From: Deltaproteobacteria bacterium
Lineage (GTDB): Bacteria > Bdellovibrionota > UBA1018 > UBA923
NCBI GenBank assembly: GCA_016194795.1
Contig: JACQAX010000338.1
Coordinates: 1-14,681 of the forward strand
DNA: 14,681 nucleotides
Direction: 5' to 3'
The notes beneath the pieces are model-generated. The model did no database searches. It saw nothing but the letters and a program-made list of their open reading frames with translations, and was not told where the DNA came from. Both the position numbers and the translations under genes were made by a program. This document shows, one piece after another, positions 6,627 through 13,481 of this stretch; position 1 is the first letter of the stretch; each line of letters opens with the position of its first letter.

Positions 6627-8129
6627 TCACGAAACTTTTTTGCGCGAAGCCGCCGCCGCGGGCTTCGCGGCCACCACGCCGCCGAGCTCGAGCAGCAGGC
6701 GCTTGCAGTCGGCCGCCGACACGCGCTTGCGCTTGTCGCTCGGGCTCACTCCGCGGCCGTAAACCGCGAGCGTCCCTTCCGGGATGTGGTAGGCCGTGCC
6801 CGGATCGGTGCGAATGACGCTCACGCCGCCCGCGGCCCACTCGATGGTCTTCGTGCCGAGGCGAAAACAGCCCGCGTCGACGTCGAACAGCTTCGGAACG
6901 AGGATCGTGATGCTCAGGCTCGCCTTCGACTCCTCCACGCGAAAGAGCTTCTCGCCCGAGGCGGTCTTCGCCTTCTCGAGCGCGCGACGGACGTCGGCGC
7001 GCTTGGCCGCGTCGCGCACCTCGACGGCGATCTGGGGCACCATCGCGAGCAGCGCCTTGTACTCGCCGGCCGCCAGGCCGCAGGCCTCCATCAGCTTGCC
7101 CACTTCAGTCACGGCGAGCTCGACCCCCTCGAGGTGACGATGCACGGTGTCCTGTCCCATGCTCGCCGCCCAGACGACGACGAGGTCGGGGTTCTTCTCG
7201 CACATCGCGAAGACGTCGCCGAGGATCTCGTCGGTCACCTCGAGCGCGAAGCGCATGGTCTCGAGGTACGGCGCGGGCTCGCCCTCTTTGCCGAAGTCTT
7301 CCGGAAACACGTTGTCCCAGTAGCGGTGCATGACGCCGGCGACGTGGTTGGTGAAGAACGTCGAGAACTTCGGCGGGTTCACCGGGTCGTAGAGCTTGCG
7401 AAAGACGTCCCAGCACAGCAGCGACTGGAACACCGGCCTGCGCGAGCAGGCCGTCCGATCGATGCGCTCGCGCGCGAGCTGCGCGGCCACGCGGGCGACG
7501 GTTTTCGGGCGGATGCCGAGCCGGGGCAGCGAGGCCGCGAGCGGCACGAGGTCTTTCGAGAAGAGCGAGCTCGCGTTCACGACGCGGGCGTTCTTGGCGA
7601 CCTGCCCCAGGTTGAACTTCTGGAACGGCTCGACGAAACGCGGGATGCACCGCTCGTCGTGGGCGAAGGTGTCGGGGATGTAGAAGCCGCCGGGACCGGG
7701 ATCCACCGGAGGCCAGCTCTGCAGCGAGCCGCACACGCCGATCGAGTGCCCCCGCCGGCGGTACTCCTCCCAGATCGGCGTCCCCTTGAAGGTCGCCGGG
7801 TCCTGCCCGAGAAACTGGACGCCGTGCTCGCGGTTGGAAAGACCGCGATGGAAAGACGGCCAGGTGATCCACGGCGAGAGCTCGCCCGTGTCGACCGTCA
7901 CGCTCGTGAAAGTTCGCGACGAGTCGAAGAAGCGCCGGATGTTCGGGTAGTCGGCCTTGAAGCGGTCGATGAGGCGCCACGGCACCTCGTTGACCTCGAG
8001 AAGAAGGATCGGGCGCACCCTGCCGCCGGCCCCCTCGCCGAAGCTCACCGGCGTCCGGCTCGCGCCGCCTTTTCCGCCAGTCGTCTTGCTGCCGCCACCG
8101 TTGCCTCGAGCCTTGTTGCGTTTACTCAT
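6627..8129 (-). CDS. Alkaline-phosphatase-superfamily protein (phosphodiesterase/sulfatase-like)
   Basis: The protein has 500 residues. Residues 1-38 are a Gly/Lys/Ser-rich basic low-complexity stretch without a signal peptide, so the enzyme looks cytoplasmic. The core resembles type I phosphodiesterase/nucleotide-pyrophosphatase proteins: the first strand ILLLEVNEV (41-49), LSPWITWPSFHRG with Thr89 at the nucleophile position (84-96), REHGVQFLG (100-108), the FTNHVAGVMHRYW segment that usually holds a metal ligand pair (259-271), and the closing HIPEGTLAVYGRGVSP (448-463) with a C-terminal helix. The strand that normally ends in S-D-H-G reads VVVWAASMGQ (317-326), so two usual metal ligands appear to be missing. 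Similar proteins occur in surface-polysaccharide loci with no clear function. It lies third in the minus cluster, 84 bases after the deacetylase gene and 13 before the glycosyltransferase gene. Superfamily is likely; activity is uncertain. Confidence 0.75.
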   Translation of the reverse strand: MSKRNKARGNGGGSKTTGGKGGASRTPVSFGEGAGGRVRPILLLEVNEVPWRLIDRFKADYPNIRRFFDSSRTFTSVTVDTGELSPWITWPSFHRGLSNREHGVQFLGQDPATFKGTPIWEEYRRRGHSIGVCGSLQSWPPVDPGPGGFYIPDTFAHDERCIPRFVEPFQKFNLGQVAKNARVVNASSLFSKDLVPLAASLPRLGIRPKTVARVAAQLARERIDRTACSRRPVFQSLLCWDVFRKLYDPVNPPKFSTFFTNHVAGVMHRYWDNVFPEDFGKEGEPAPYLETMRFALEVTDEILGDVFAMCEKNPDLVVVWAASMGQDTVHRHLEGVELAVTEVGKLMEACGLAAGEYKALLAMVPQIAVEVRDAAKRADVRRALEKAKTASGEKLFRVEESKASLSITILVPKLFDVDAGCFRLGTKTIEWAAGGVSVIRTDPGTAYHIPEGTLAVYGRGVSPSDKRKRVSAADCKRLLLELGGVVAAKPAAAASRKKVS

Positions 8130-8213
8130 GCGCGTGTGTATCTCCCATTTACTTTTCGGCGCGCGCGGGCGGCCGGTGGATGGGAAAATACTGCCGGGCC
8201 GTCGCGGGTCCCG
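8130..8213 (-). other. Widest gap inside the five-gene minus-strand cluster
   Basis: These 84 bases separate the deacetylase-like gene from the phosphatase-like gene. They are GC-rich apart from a short AT stretch near 8142-8157. I see no open frame worth calling, no convincing hairpin with a T-run and no clear promoter. A GGGAGA (minus strand, 8142-8147) lies 12 bases before the ATG and is at best a distant ribosome site. The gap is where an internal promoter would be, if there is one. Confidence 0.3.
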
Positions 8214-9245
8214 TCAGAACACGTCGCTGATATTCAGGAAATTCGCGTCGAGCCCGCGGTGCTTGTCGAGCCATTTGAGGAAGTCATCGACCCCGGCCGG
8301 CTCGTTTTCGTTGCCGTGGATGAGGATGATGCTGCCCAGCTGCGGCGTCTCGTTCTTGGCGAGCCAGGCGTCGCTGCCGACGGGGATGAGAAGGAAGCTC
8401 CGGAGGAGGTCCTCGAGGCCGCGGTCGGCGACGAGCCCGGGAAAACGGAAAAACACGGACGGCACCACCCCGTGCTCGAGCAGCAGCTTTTCGAGACCGA
8501 GGATCTCGTAGTCGACGTTCACGCCCTTCTCGAGAAGGAAGTTGCGCCCGACGGGCAGGCGCGCGTCGAAGGGATGCGAATAGGTGTGGTTGATCCAAGT
8601 GATGCGCAGGCGCTGCTGGCGCTGCTGCTCGACCAGCCACTCGAACTGCGCGCGGTGGGCGCGCACCCACAGGCCGCTCACCGCGACGCCGACGGGGACG
8701 CCCGGGCCGCGCTCCGGCGCCAGCGCCTCGAGCGCGTCGAAGATCTCCTCGTCGAAACCCGCCTTGCGCGAGGGACAGAGGTCGACCGTGAGAAAGTAGC
8801 CGTTCACCCAGCGCGTGGCGTGGCGCACGCCGACGTTCTCGAGCGACCTCTGCGGCATCGTCGCGAGCGCGAGCGCGCGGAAGAGCCGCGTGTTGCCCCA
8901 AGCCACCTGCTCGGCCTCCTCGCACTGGAGACAGAGGGCGGGCACGATCGTCGTCTCGAGCGACTCGGGGTCGACGAGGTGCACGTACTTCTGCTTTCCC
9001 TTCTCGAAGGTGCGCGTGGCGAGGCGGGTGGGCTCGCCGGCCTCGCGGCACGCCTGAAACACCCGACTCAGGTGCGTCACCGGCCCGCGCGGCAGCCATT
9101 CGAAAGCGGGGGCAAGACACTGGGTCGAGGCCTGGGCCGATCCCAGGCTCAAAAACGCCAGCTGCGATGCCACGACGAGGACAAGCTTCACCGTCCGCGA
9201 TTGTACCGCGAGCGCCCGCGCCGTGGAACTAGGCAAGGTCGTCAC
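8214..9245 (-). CDS. Secreted polysaccharide-deacetylase-like protein (NodB fold)
   Basis: The protein has 343 residues from GTG 9245, which overlaps the previous stop as GTGA and so suggests translational coupling. A GTG at 9191 (325 residues) would give a cleaner signal peptide, VKLVLVVASQLAFLSLGSAQA, and is an alternative start. Numbering here is from 9245. After export (cleavage near 39), residues about 40-140 form a Cys-containing N-terminal part (CLQC at 105-108). Residues 150-343 resemble carbohydrate esterase family 4: FLTVDLCPS (151-159, motif 1), NHTYSH (219-224, the H-x-x-x-H metal pair), FFRFPGL (265-271, motif 3) and IILIHGNENE (306-315, motif 5 His310). Motif 1 has D-L instead of the usual D-D. 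It may remove N- or O-acetyl groups from a cell-wall or exported glycan. It lies second in the minus cluster. Confidence 0.78.
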   Translation of the reverse strand: MTTLPSSTARALAVQSRTVKLVLVVASQLAFLSLGSAQASTQCLAPAFEWLPRGPVTHLSRVFQACREAGEPTRLATRTFEKGKQKYVHLVDPESLETTIVPALCLQCEEAEQVAWGNTRLFRALALATMPQRSLENVGVRHATRWVNGYFLTVDLCPSRKAGFDEEIFDALEALAPERGPGVPVGVAVSGLWVRAHRAQFEWLVEQQRQQRLRITWINHTYSHPFDARLPVGRNFLLEKGVNVDYEILGLEKLLLEHGVVPSVFFRFPGLVADRGLEDLLRSFLLIPVGSDAWLAKNETPQLGSIILIHGNENEPAGVDDFLKWLDKHRGLDANFLNISDVF

Positions 9246-10009
9246 TTTCCGCCCGCCGCGCGCAGGTCGGCAAGGCAGGCATCGTCGAAACCCGGCACGG
9301 TCGAGTGAAAAATCTCGACGAGCCTGATGCTGTTGAGCGCGTAGTTCATGAGGCAAAGCGGGTTTCGGCAATGGCCGGCGTTGTTCTCGCCGTCGTAATG
9401 CTCGTTCTGCATCGGCGTGCCTTCGTTGACGAGGCCGAGGACGTGCCCCAGCTCGTGGGCGATGACCGTCTTCTCGACGAGCGCCTGCGTCTCGGCGGTC
9501 GCCTCGGCCAGGACGGTGTCCTCGAAGATCGCGATCGACGTCGCCCGGTAAGCCATCCCGAGGACGCGCTTGCCCGGCTCGTCCTGGACGTGGTGGCCGT
9601 CGAGAAACATGAGGTAGACGCTGATCGTGTCGTCGGTCGCGACGGTTTTCCGGTTGGCCAGCTCGACGACCGCGAGGTCGGCCGTCGAAACGGCGGCCGC
9701 GCGAACCGACGGGATGCCGGCGCCCGCGACGATCCGGATGCCGCCGGGCTTGTGGAGATGCTCTTCGAGAAAGCCGCGCACGTACTCGACGGTCTCGGCC
9801 GAGGGATCGCGGCCGGCCACGGCGCCCACCTCTATAATGAGCTTCGAGTAAGGTTGCGCGCGCAGCAGCCCTTGGGCACCGCTGCCAAGAGGCCGCGCTT
9901 CGAGGCTCGCGGCGCGGGCCACCGTCACGGCTTTTTCGGACTTCGGCGCGCACGCGGCGAAGGCGATCGAAAGAAGTAAAACTGAAAAGAATCGAGATGC
10001 TGCGCGCAT
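9242..10009 (-). CDS. Metzincin-like zinc metalloprotease lipoprotein
   Basis: The protein has 255 residues. The ATG at 10009 is preferred over an ATG 33 bases upstream because GGAG (10015-10018, minus strand) lies five bases before it, and because it gives a compact signal, MRAASRFFSVLLLSIAFAAC, with a lipobox-like Cys20. The catalytic segment is AHELGHVLGLVNEGTPM (184-200): H185, E186, H189 and G192 match HExxHxxG, but the third-ligand position of metzincins is Asn195. It is followed by a His-rich stretch (H204, H213) and HCRNPLCLMNY (213-223), whose CLMNY fits a Met-turn with Cys214 and Cys219 near it, recalling archaemetzincin-like proteins. An envelope-anchored protease is the best reading; the substrate is unknown. 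It is the first gene of the minus cluster, transcribed away from the divergent lipoprotein gene. Confidence 0.78.
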   Translation of the reverse strand: MRAASRFFSVLLLSIAFAACAPKSEKAVTVARAASLEARPLGSGAQGLLRAQPYSKLIIEVGAVAGRDPSAETVEYVRGFLEEHLHKPGGIRIVAGAGIPSVRAAAVSTADLAVVELANRKTVATDDTISVYLMFLDGHHVQDEPGKRVLGMAYRATSIAIFEDTVLAEATAETQALVEKTVIAHELGHVLGLVNEGTPMQNEHYDGENNAGHCRNPLCLMNYALNSIRLVEIFHSTVPGFDDACLADLRAAGGK

Positions 10010-10114
10010 TGGAGCTCCGCGGCACCAATAGCAGAAAGACACGCCTGTGTCCCGCGTTAAAACGCTTTTCGATTCGCCTCGTCGATGCTAGCCGTCTTGA
10101 GTAGGGGGAACGTC
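10010..10114. promoter_or_regulatory. Divergent intergenic region, presumed two-way promoter area
   Basis: These 105 bases separate the minus-strand cluster from the plus-strand lipoprotein/nucleotidase pair, so both promoters should lie here or just inside the genes. It contains a relatively AT-rich centre and an inverted repeat, GCGTT (10054-10058) and AACGC (10061-10065), two bases apart, which could be an operator. AGGGGG at 10103-10108 is the ribosome site of the plus gene. No -35/-10 pair is convincing in either direction. Confidence 0.4.
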
Positions 10115-10942
10115 ATGAAATTCGGTAGCTTCAATGGTCTCGCGTTCGGTCTGGTCTCTTTGCTCGCGGTTTCCGCGCTCGGCATCTCTGGTTGCAACGG
10201 GGGCCTGCTCGACAAGGTCGAGTTCAGCGCCGAGCCGAACCTCGAGACGGTGAAGGTGCAGCTGGATTTCTCGTCGGACCTCCAGACCGACCTCGGCGGC
10301 AGCTTTGAAGTCGAAACCGGCGGCCGCGACTACGGCGCGATCGAAGTCGAGCCCTCGGGCCCGGGCAACCCGTTCAACGTCGGCTTCCGGCTCAACCTGA
10401 ACATCGTCAACGAGCAGGACTACGTGAGCCTCAAGCCGGTGACCGATCTCCCGTCCGGCCAGCCGATCCCCATCCCGAACCTCAACCGCGCGTTCGCGAA
10501 GGTTCAGATGAAGAACGAGATCAACAAGAACTTCGACATCTACGCGTACGTCGACGTCGCCGGCAAGGAGTGGCTCGGCCTCGCGATGACGCTCAAGTTC
10601 ATCAACAACAAGTACTTCCCGGCCGGCCTTTCCGTGAGCAAGGGCTTCGTAAAGGACAAGTCGGGCAACAACGCGGTTTACGGCGCGGTCTTCGGGCCGA
10701 AGGTCGACAACAGCGGCAACATGACGGTTCCGGGCGGCATCGCGCTGTTCGGCAACGCCAAGGCGCTCATCGAGCTTGCCGGCGGCAAGGCGATGAACGG
10801 CGAATCCAACGGCAGCAAGTTCTACCTCTTCCAGGGCCCCCAGGCTGCTTACTACCAGAAGAACGAACGGAACGCGTTCTCGGTCGGACAGGCGTTCAAG
10901 CAGATCCTGAACGCCAACAGCTACGGTCACGCTCTCAAGTAA
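10115..10942 (+). CDS. Lipoprotein of unknown function paired with the nucleotidase
   Basis: No family is recognised. The protein has 275 residues from ATG 10115, supported by AGGGGG six bases upstream; an ATG at 10085 lies too far from that site. The N-terminus, MKFGSFNGLA, hydrophobic core and ISGC lipobox (Cys27) make it a clear lipoprotein. The mature part looks beta-rich, with alternating segments such as VKVQLDFSSDL, FNVGFRLNLNIV and FDIYAYVDVAG. It contains repeated Asn/Gly turns and no further cysteines. The C-terminal part (about 215-275) is more helical and ends in SYGHALK. It is 18 bases upstream of the nucleotidase gene and probably co-transcribed, so the two may act together in the envelope. 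A carrier, adhesin or outer-membrane accessory protein are all possible. Confidence 0.78.
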   Translation: MKFGSFNGLAFGLVSLLAVSALGISGCNGGLLDKVEFSAEPNLETVKVQLDFSSDLQTDLGGSFEVETGGRDYGAIEVEPSGPGNPFNVGFRLNLNIVNEQDYVSLKPVTDLPSGQPIPIPNLNRAFAKVQMKNEINKNFDIYAYVDVAGKEWLGLAMTLKFINNKYFPAGLSVSKGFVKDKSGNNAVYGAVFGPKVDNSGNMTVPGGIALFGNAKALIELAGGKAMNGESNGSKFYLFQGPQAAYYQKNERNAFSVGQAFKQILNANSYGHALK

Positions 10943-10960
10943 GAATAGGAAGACGCTCAA

Positions 10961-12970
10961 ATGAAGAAAATCGTCACCCGGGCGCTTTGCGCCACGTTGT
11001 TGCTCGCCCTTTGCGGCGCGGGCTCGTGCGGCGGCTCGAAGTCCGTCGAGATCACGATCCTGCACACCAACGACATCCACATGCACTTCAAGGCCGAGCC
11101 GGCGAACTCCGAGAAGAACCCCTACAACCTCGGCGGCCTGGCGCGGCTCAAGACGCTCGTGGATCGGATTCGCGCCCAGAAGCCGCGCGCCTTGCTGCTC
11201 GACGCGGGTGACTGGTCGGAGGCGGTTAGCTACTTCAACGTCGACGCCGGCTCGAACATGCTCCGGATCATGAGCGCCATGGGCTACAACGCGGCGGTCG
11301 TCGGCAACCACGACTTCCTCAACGGCCCGAGCGAGCTTGCCTCGACGATCGAGCGCGCCTCGCCCACCTTCCCCGTGCTCGGCGCCAACAAGGACCTGAC
11401 CCTCGTACCGGACAAGGATCGCGTCGCGCGCGCCGTGCAGGACTACGTCATCCTCGACGCCGGCAACGGCATCAAGGTCGGCGTCATCGGGGCGCTCTGC
11501 AACGACTTCTTCTACTACGGCTACTGGAAGCCGGCGCTCGTCACCAACACGCTCGAGAAATCGGCCGCGATCGCCAAGCAGCTCCACGACTCCAAGCAGG
11601 CCGACGTGATCGTGCTGCTCTCGCACAACACGCTCGCGCAGAACGTGCTCTGGGCCAAGCAGATCCCCTGGGTGAACGTCGTCGTCAGCGGCCATTCGCA
11701 CGCCAAGACGCCGAAGATCATCGAAACCTCCAACGGCGGGCGCCCGGCGTACGTCGCCGAAGCCAAGCAGTGGGGCCAGTTCCTCGGCGAGATCACGCTC
11801 ACCGTCGACAAGGACGCGAATCAAACGACGCTCAAGAGCTTCTCGCTCCACCCGGTCACCGTCGACCTGCCCGAAGACCCGGCCATCGTCTCGCTCGTCA
11901 ACGACGCCGACCAGGTGCTCGCGAGAAAGTACGGCAAGGACGTCGCCCACGACCATGCCGCCGACGCCGACGACGAGATGGTCCACGACGACGGCCGCGA
12001 GGTGCCGATCACCAACATGATGACCGACGCGTACCGCATCTCGACCGGCGCCGACATCGCCGCCGAGTCGGTGCAGCTCACCGGCGACGGCATCCAGCCG
12101 GGCCCGCTTTCGACGCTCTCGCTGATGAACATCATGCCGCACATCTACAAGCCCGTCCCGGGCCAGCCGTTTCCCGAGAACGGCCGCACGTGGACGCTCA
12201 AGCGCTACCGCCTGAAGGGCTCCACCCTGCGCGGCGTGCTCAACCTCGTCTTTTCAGCCGAGTCGATCAGCCTCATCAGCTGGATCGCGCAGTCGGGCGC
12301 GCTGATCTCCTACGACAACGCGGCCGTCCCCAACCCCATCAAGACGATCAAGCTCCAGAACCCGATCACGGGCGCCTACGAGGACCTCGACGACGCGCGC
12401 ACGTACACGATGGTGTTCCACGACGGCATCCTGCTCGCGCTGAGCATCCTCAACGACCATCTCGGTCTCGGCCTCGATCTCCAGAACGTCGAGGACACCG
12501 GCATCGAGGCCTGGCAGTCGATCCTCAGCTTCCTTGCGACCAAAGGCAATCACCTGCACGCGGCCGACTATCAGCCCGGCACGCGCTACAACACGCTGGG
12601 CGCCGACCTCGGCTTCTACGAGCATGACATCCAGCTGGTGGCCGACGGCAGCGGCGGCTATGCCGCCAACGTCATGGTGCAGAACGAGGGCCTGACCGCG
12701 AGCGCGGCCGGCGCCTTCAAGCTCTCGGTCAACCGCAGCGCGCCCGACGATTGGCTGGGTGACTTCACCGACAACAACGAGCACACGCCGATCGGAGCGG
12801 CCGTCGAAGTGCCGCCGCTCGCGCCGGGCGCGCGCGCGCTCGTGCGCGTCAACTGGGACGGCAAGCCCGACGCGGGCATCTACGGCCTGAAGTTCGAGGT
12901 AACCGGGCCCGACGCGAACCCGCGCAACAACGTCGTGACGATCCACTACCGGGTGCCGGCGCGCCGTTGA
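10961..12970 (+). CDS. UshA-like 5'-nucleotidase/2',3'-cyclic phosphodiesterase lipoprotein
   Basis: The protein has 669 residues. MKKIVTRAL, a hydrophobic core and a Cys at 23 (AGSC) indicate a lipoprotein, so it likely works in the periplasm or on the surface, releasing phosphate from nucleotides or related esters. The metallophosphatase domain is complete: ILHTNDIH (33-40; D38, H40), LLDAGDW (79-85; D84), VVGNHDF (113-119; N116, H117), LLSHN (219-223) and VVSGHSH (241-247; H245, H247). An acidic, His-containing linker lies at 328-347. The 5'-nucleotidase C-terminal domain follows (ITNMMTDAYR at 350-359 to about 550), but the usual GGDGY-like substrate loop reads MVFHDGILLAL (484-494). Residues about 555-669 are an extra beta domain that could be CARDB- or Ig-like. 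AGGA at 10947-10950 is the likely ribosome site. Substrate may differ from UshA. Confidence 0.9.
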   Translation: MKKIVTRALCATLLLALCGAGSCGGSKSVEITILHTNDIHMHFKAEPANSEKNPYNLGGLARLKTLVDRIRAQKPRALLLDAGDWSEAVSYFNVDAGSNMLRIMSAMGYNAAVVGNHDFLNGPSELASTIERASPTFPVLGANKDLTLVPDKDRVARAVQDYVILDAGNGIKVGVIGALCNDFFYYGYWKPALVTNTLEKSAAIAKQLHDSKQADVIVLLSHNTLAQNVLWAKQIPWVNVVVSGHSHAKTPKIIETSNGGRPAYVAEAKQWGQFLGEITLTVDKDANQTTLKSFSLHPVTVDLPEDPAIVSLVNDADQVLARKYGKDVAHDHAADADDEMVHDDGREVPITNMMTDAYRISTGADIAAESVQLTGDGIQPGPLSTLSLMNIMPHIYKPVPGQPFPENGRTWTLKRYRLKGSTLRGVLNLVFSAESISLISWIAQSGALISYDNAAVPNPIKTIKLQNPITGAYEDLDDARTYTMVFHDGILLALSILNDHLGLGLDLQNVEDTGIEAWQSILSFLATKGNHLHAADYQPGTRYNTLGADLGFYEHDIQLVADGSGGYAANVMVQNEGLTASAAGAFKLSVNRSAPDDWLGDFTDNNEHTPIGAAVEVPPLAPGARALVRVNWDGKPDAGIYGLKFEVTGPDANPRNNVVTIHYRVPARR

Positions 12971-12993
12971 GCCGAGGGGCGCTTCGGTTTTTT
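12970..12993 (+). terminator. Intrinsic terminator of the lipoprotein-nucleotidase operon
   Basis: AGCCGAGG (12970-12977) pairs with CTTCGGTT (12982-12989), allowing two G-T pairs, around a GGCG loop. Six T bases at 12988-12993 follow. It starts at the nucleotidase stop codon and fills the 22-base gap before the convergent small gene. The minus strand lacks a matching T-run, so it should act for the plus strand only. Confidence 0.65.
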
Positions 12994-13385
12994 CAGCGGC
13001 AGGTGGCGCAGTCGCCGTCGACCTTCTCGCGCTTGTAGGTGCACTCGAGCGAGAAGGCCGGGATGAGGCCGCTCGCGTCGGTGGGAAGCGAGAAGATCAC
13101 GGGCGACTTGAAGTCGAATTCGATCGAGGTCGGCGAGTAGAACGCCATCATCATCGACCAGCTGACCTCGTCGGGAAGCAGGATCTTCTTCTTGCCGACC
13201 GTCTTGACGGGCTTGACGATCTTTCGCTCGGTGAAAAACTTCGAAACCTCGATCGCCGTGGGCTTGCCGTCTTCCTGGACGAGGCGAACACCGATGGTGA
13301 CGCGAACGTCGTCGCTCAGCGCGTAATCGTGGCGCGTGCTGGCGGCCGCGATGTCTTTCAGGCCGGCGCCGACGTCGAGAGTCAT
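12993..13385 (-). CDS. Small protein of unknown function downstream of fcl
   Basis: No family is recognised. The protein has 130 residues from ATG 13385; a GTG at 13418 would add 11 residues, and neither start has a good ribosome site. A stop just upstream of 13418 caps the frame. There is no signal peptide or membrane helix. Visible segments are an alternating beta-type stretch (VRVTIGVRLVQE), a Lys-rich middle (ERKIVKPVKTVGKKK), a hydrophobic MMMAFYSP and FDFKSPVIFSL, and a C-terminus with three Cys (ECTYKREKVDGDCATCR), where CATC forms a C-x-x-C pair. It could be a PilZ-like or other small beta-barrel, but this is a guess. It is 96 bases after fcl on the same strand, and convergent with the nucleotidase gene. 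Confidence 0.6.
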   Translation of the reverse strand: MTLDVGAGLKDIAAASTRHDYALSDDVRVTIGVRLVQEDGKPTAIEVSKFFTERKIVKPVKTVGKKKILLPDEVSWSMMMAFYSPTSIEFDFKSPVIFSLPTDASGLIPAFSLECTYKREKVDGDCATCR

Positions 13386-13481
13386 CTTACGGGTTGAGGG
13401 TTGCAAGCCCCAAACCACGGTTCAGCGCGCGTAAGTCCGCGAACTCACGTCGCCACGGCGCCACGAACGCGTCCAAGGTAT
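13386..13481 (-). other. Gap between fcl and the small downstream gene
   Basis: These 96 bases hold a hairpin-forming stretch at about 13399-13411, with GGGTT and AGCCC around TTGCAA-like bases. There is no T-run after it in the minus direction, so it is not an intrinsic terminator. No open frame or clear promoter is seen. The small gene may be read through from fcl. Confidence 0.3.

Noticed and set aside
6603..9308. A 901-codon open frame on the plus strand opposite three minus-strand genes
   Set aside because: It is rich in Arg, Glu, His, Ala and Leu with no motif, typical of an antisense shadow in GC-rich DNA. The opposite strand encodes three proteins with clear motifs.
9246..10028. An N-terminal extension of the deacetylase frame reaching back to 10028
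   Set aside because: The extra residues are Arg-rich without motifs and overlap almost all of the metalloprotease gene in another frame. The true start is GTG 9245 or GTG 9191.
10088..12142. A 684-codon minus-strand frame opposite the lipoprotein and nucleotidase genes
   Set aside because: Its composition is Val/Arg/Glu/Asp-biased and repetitive, with no domain, whereas the plus strand has a lipobox and a full metallophosphatase motif set.
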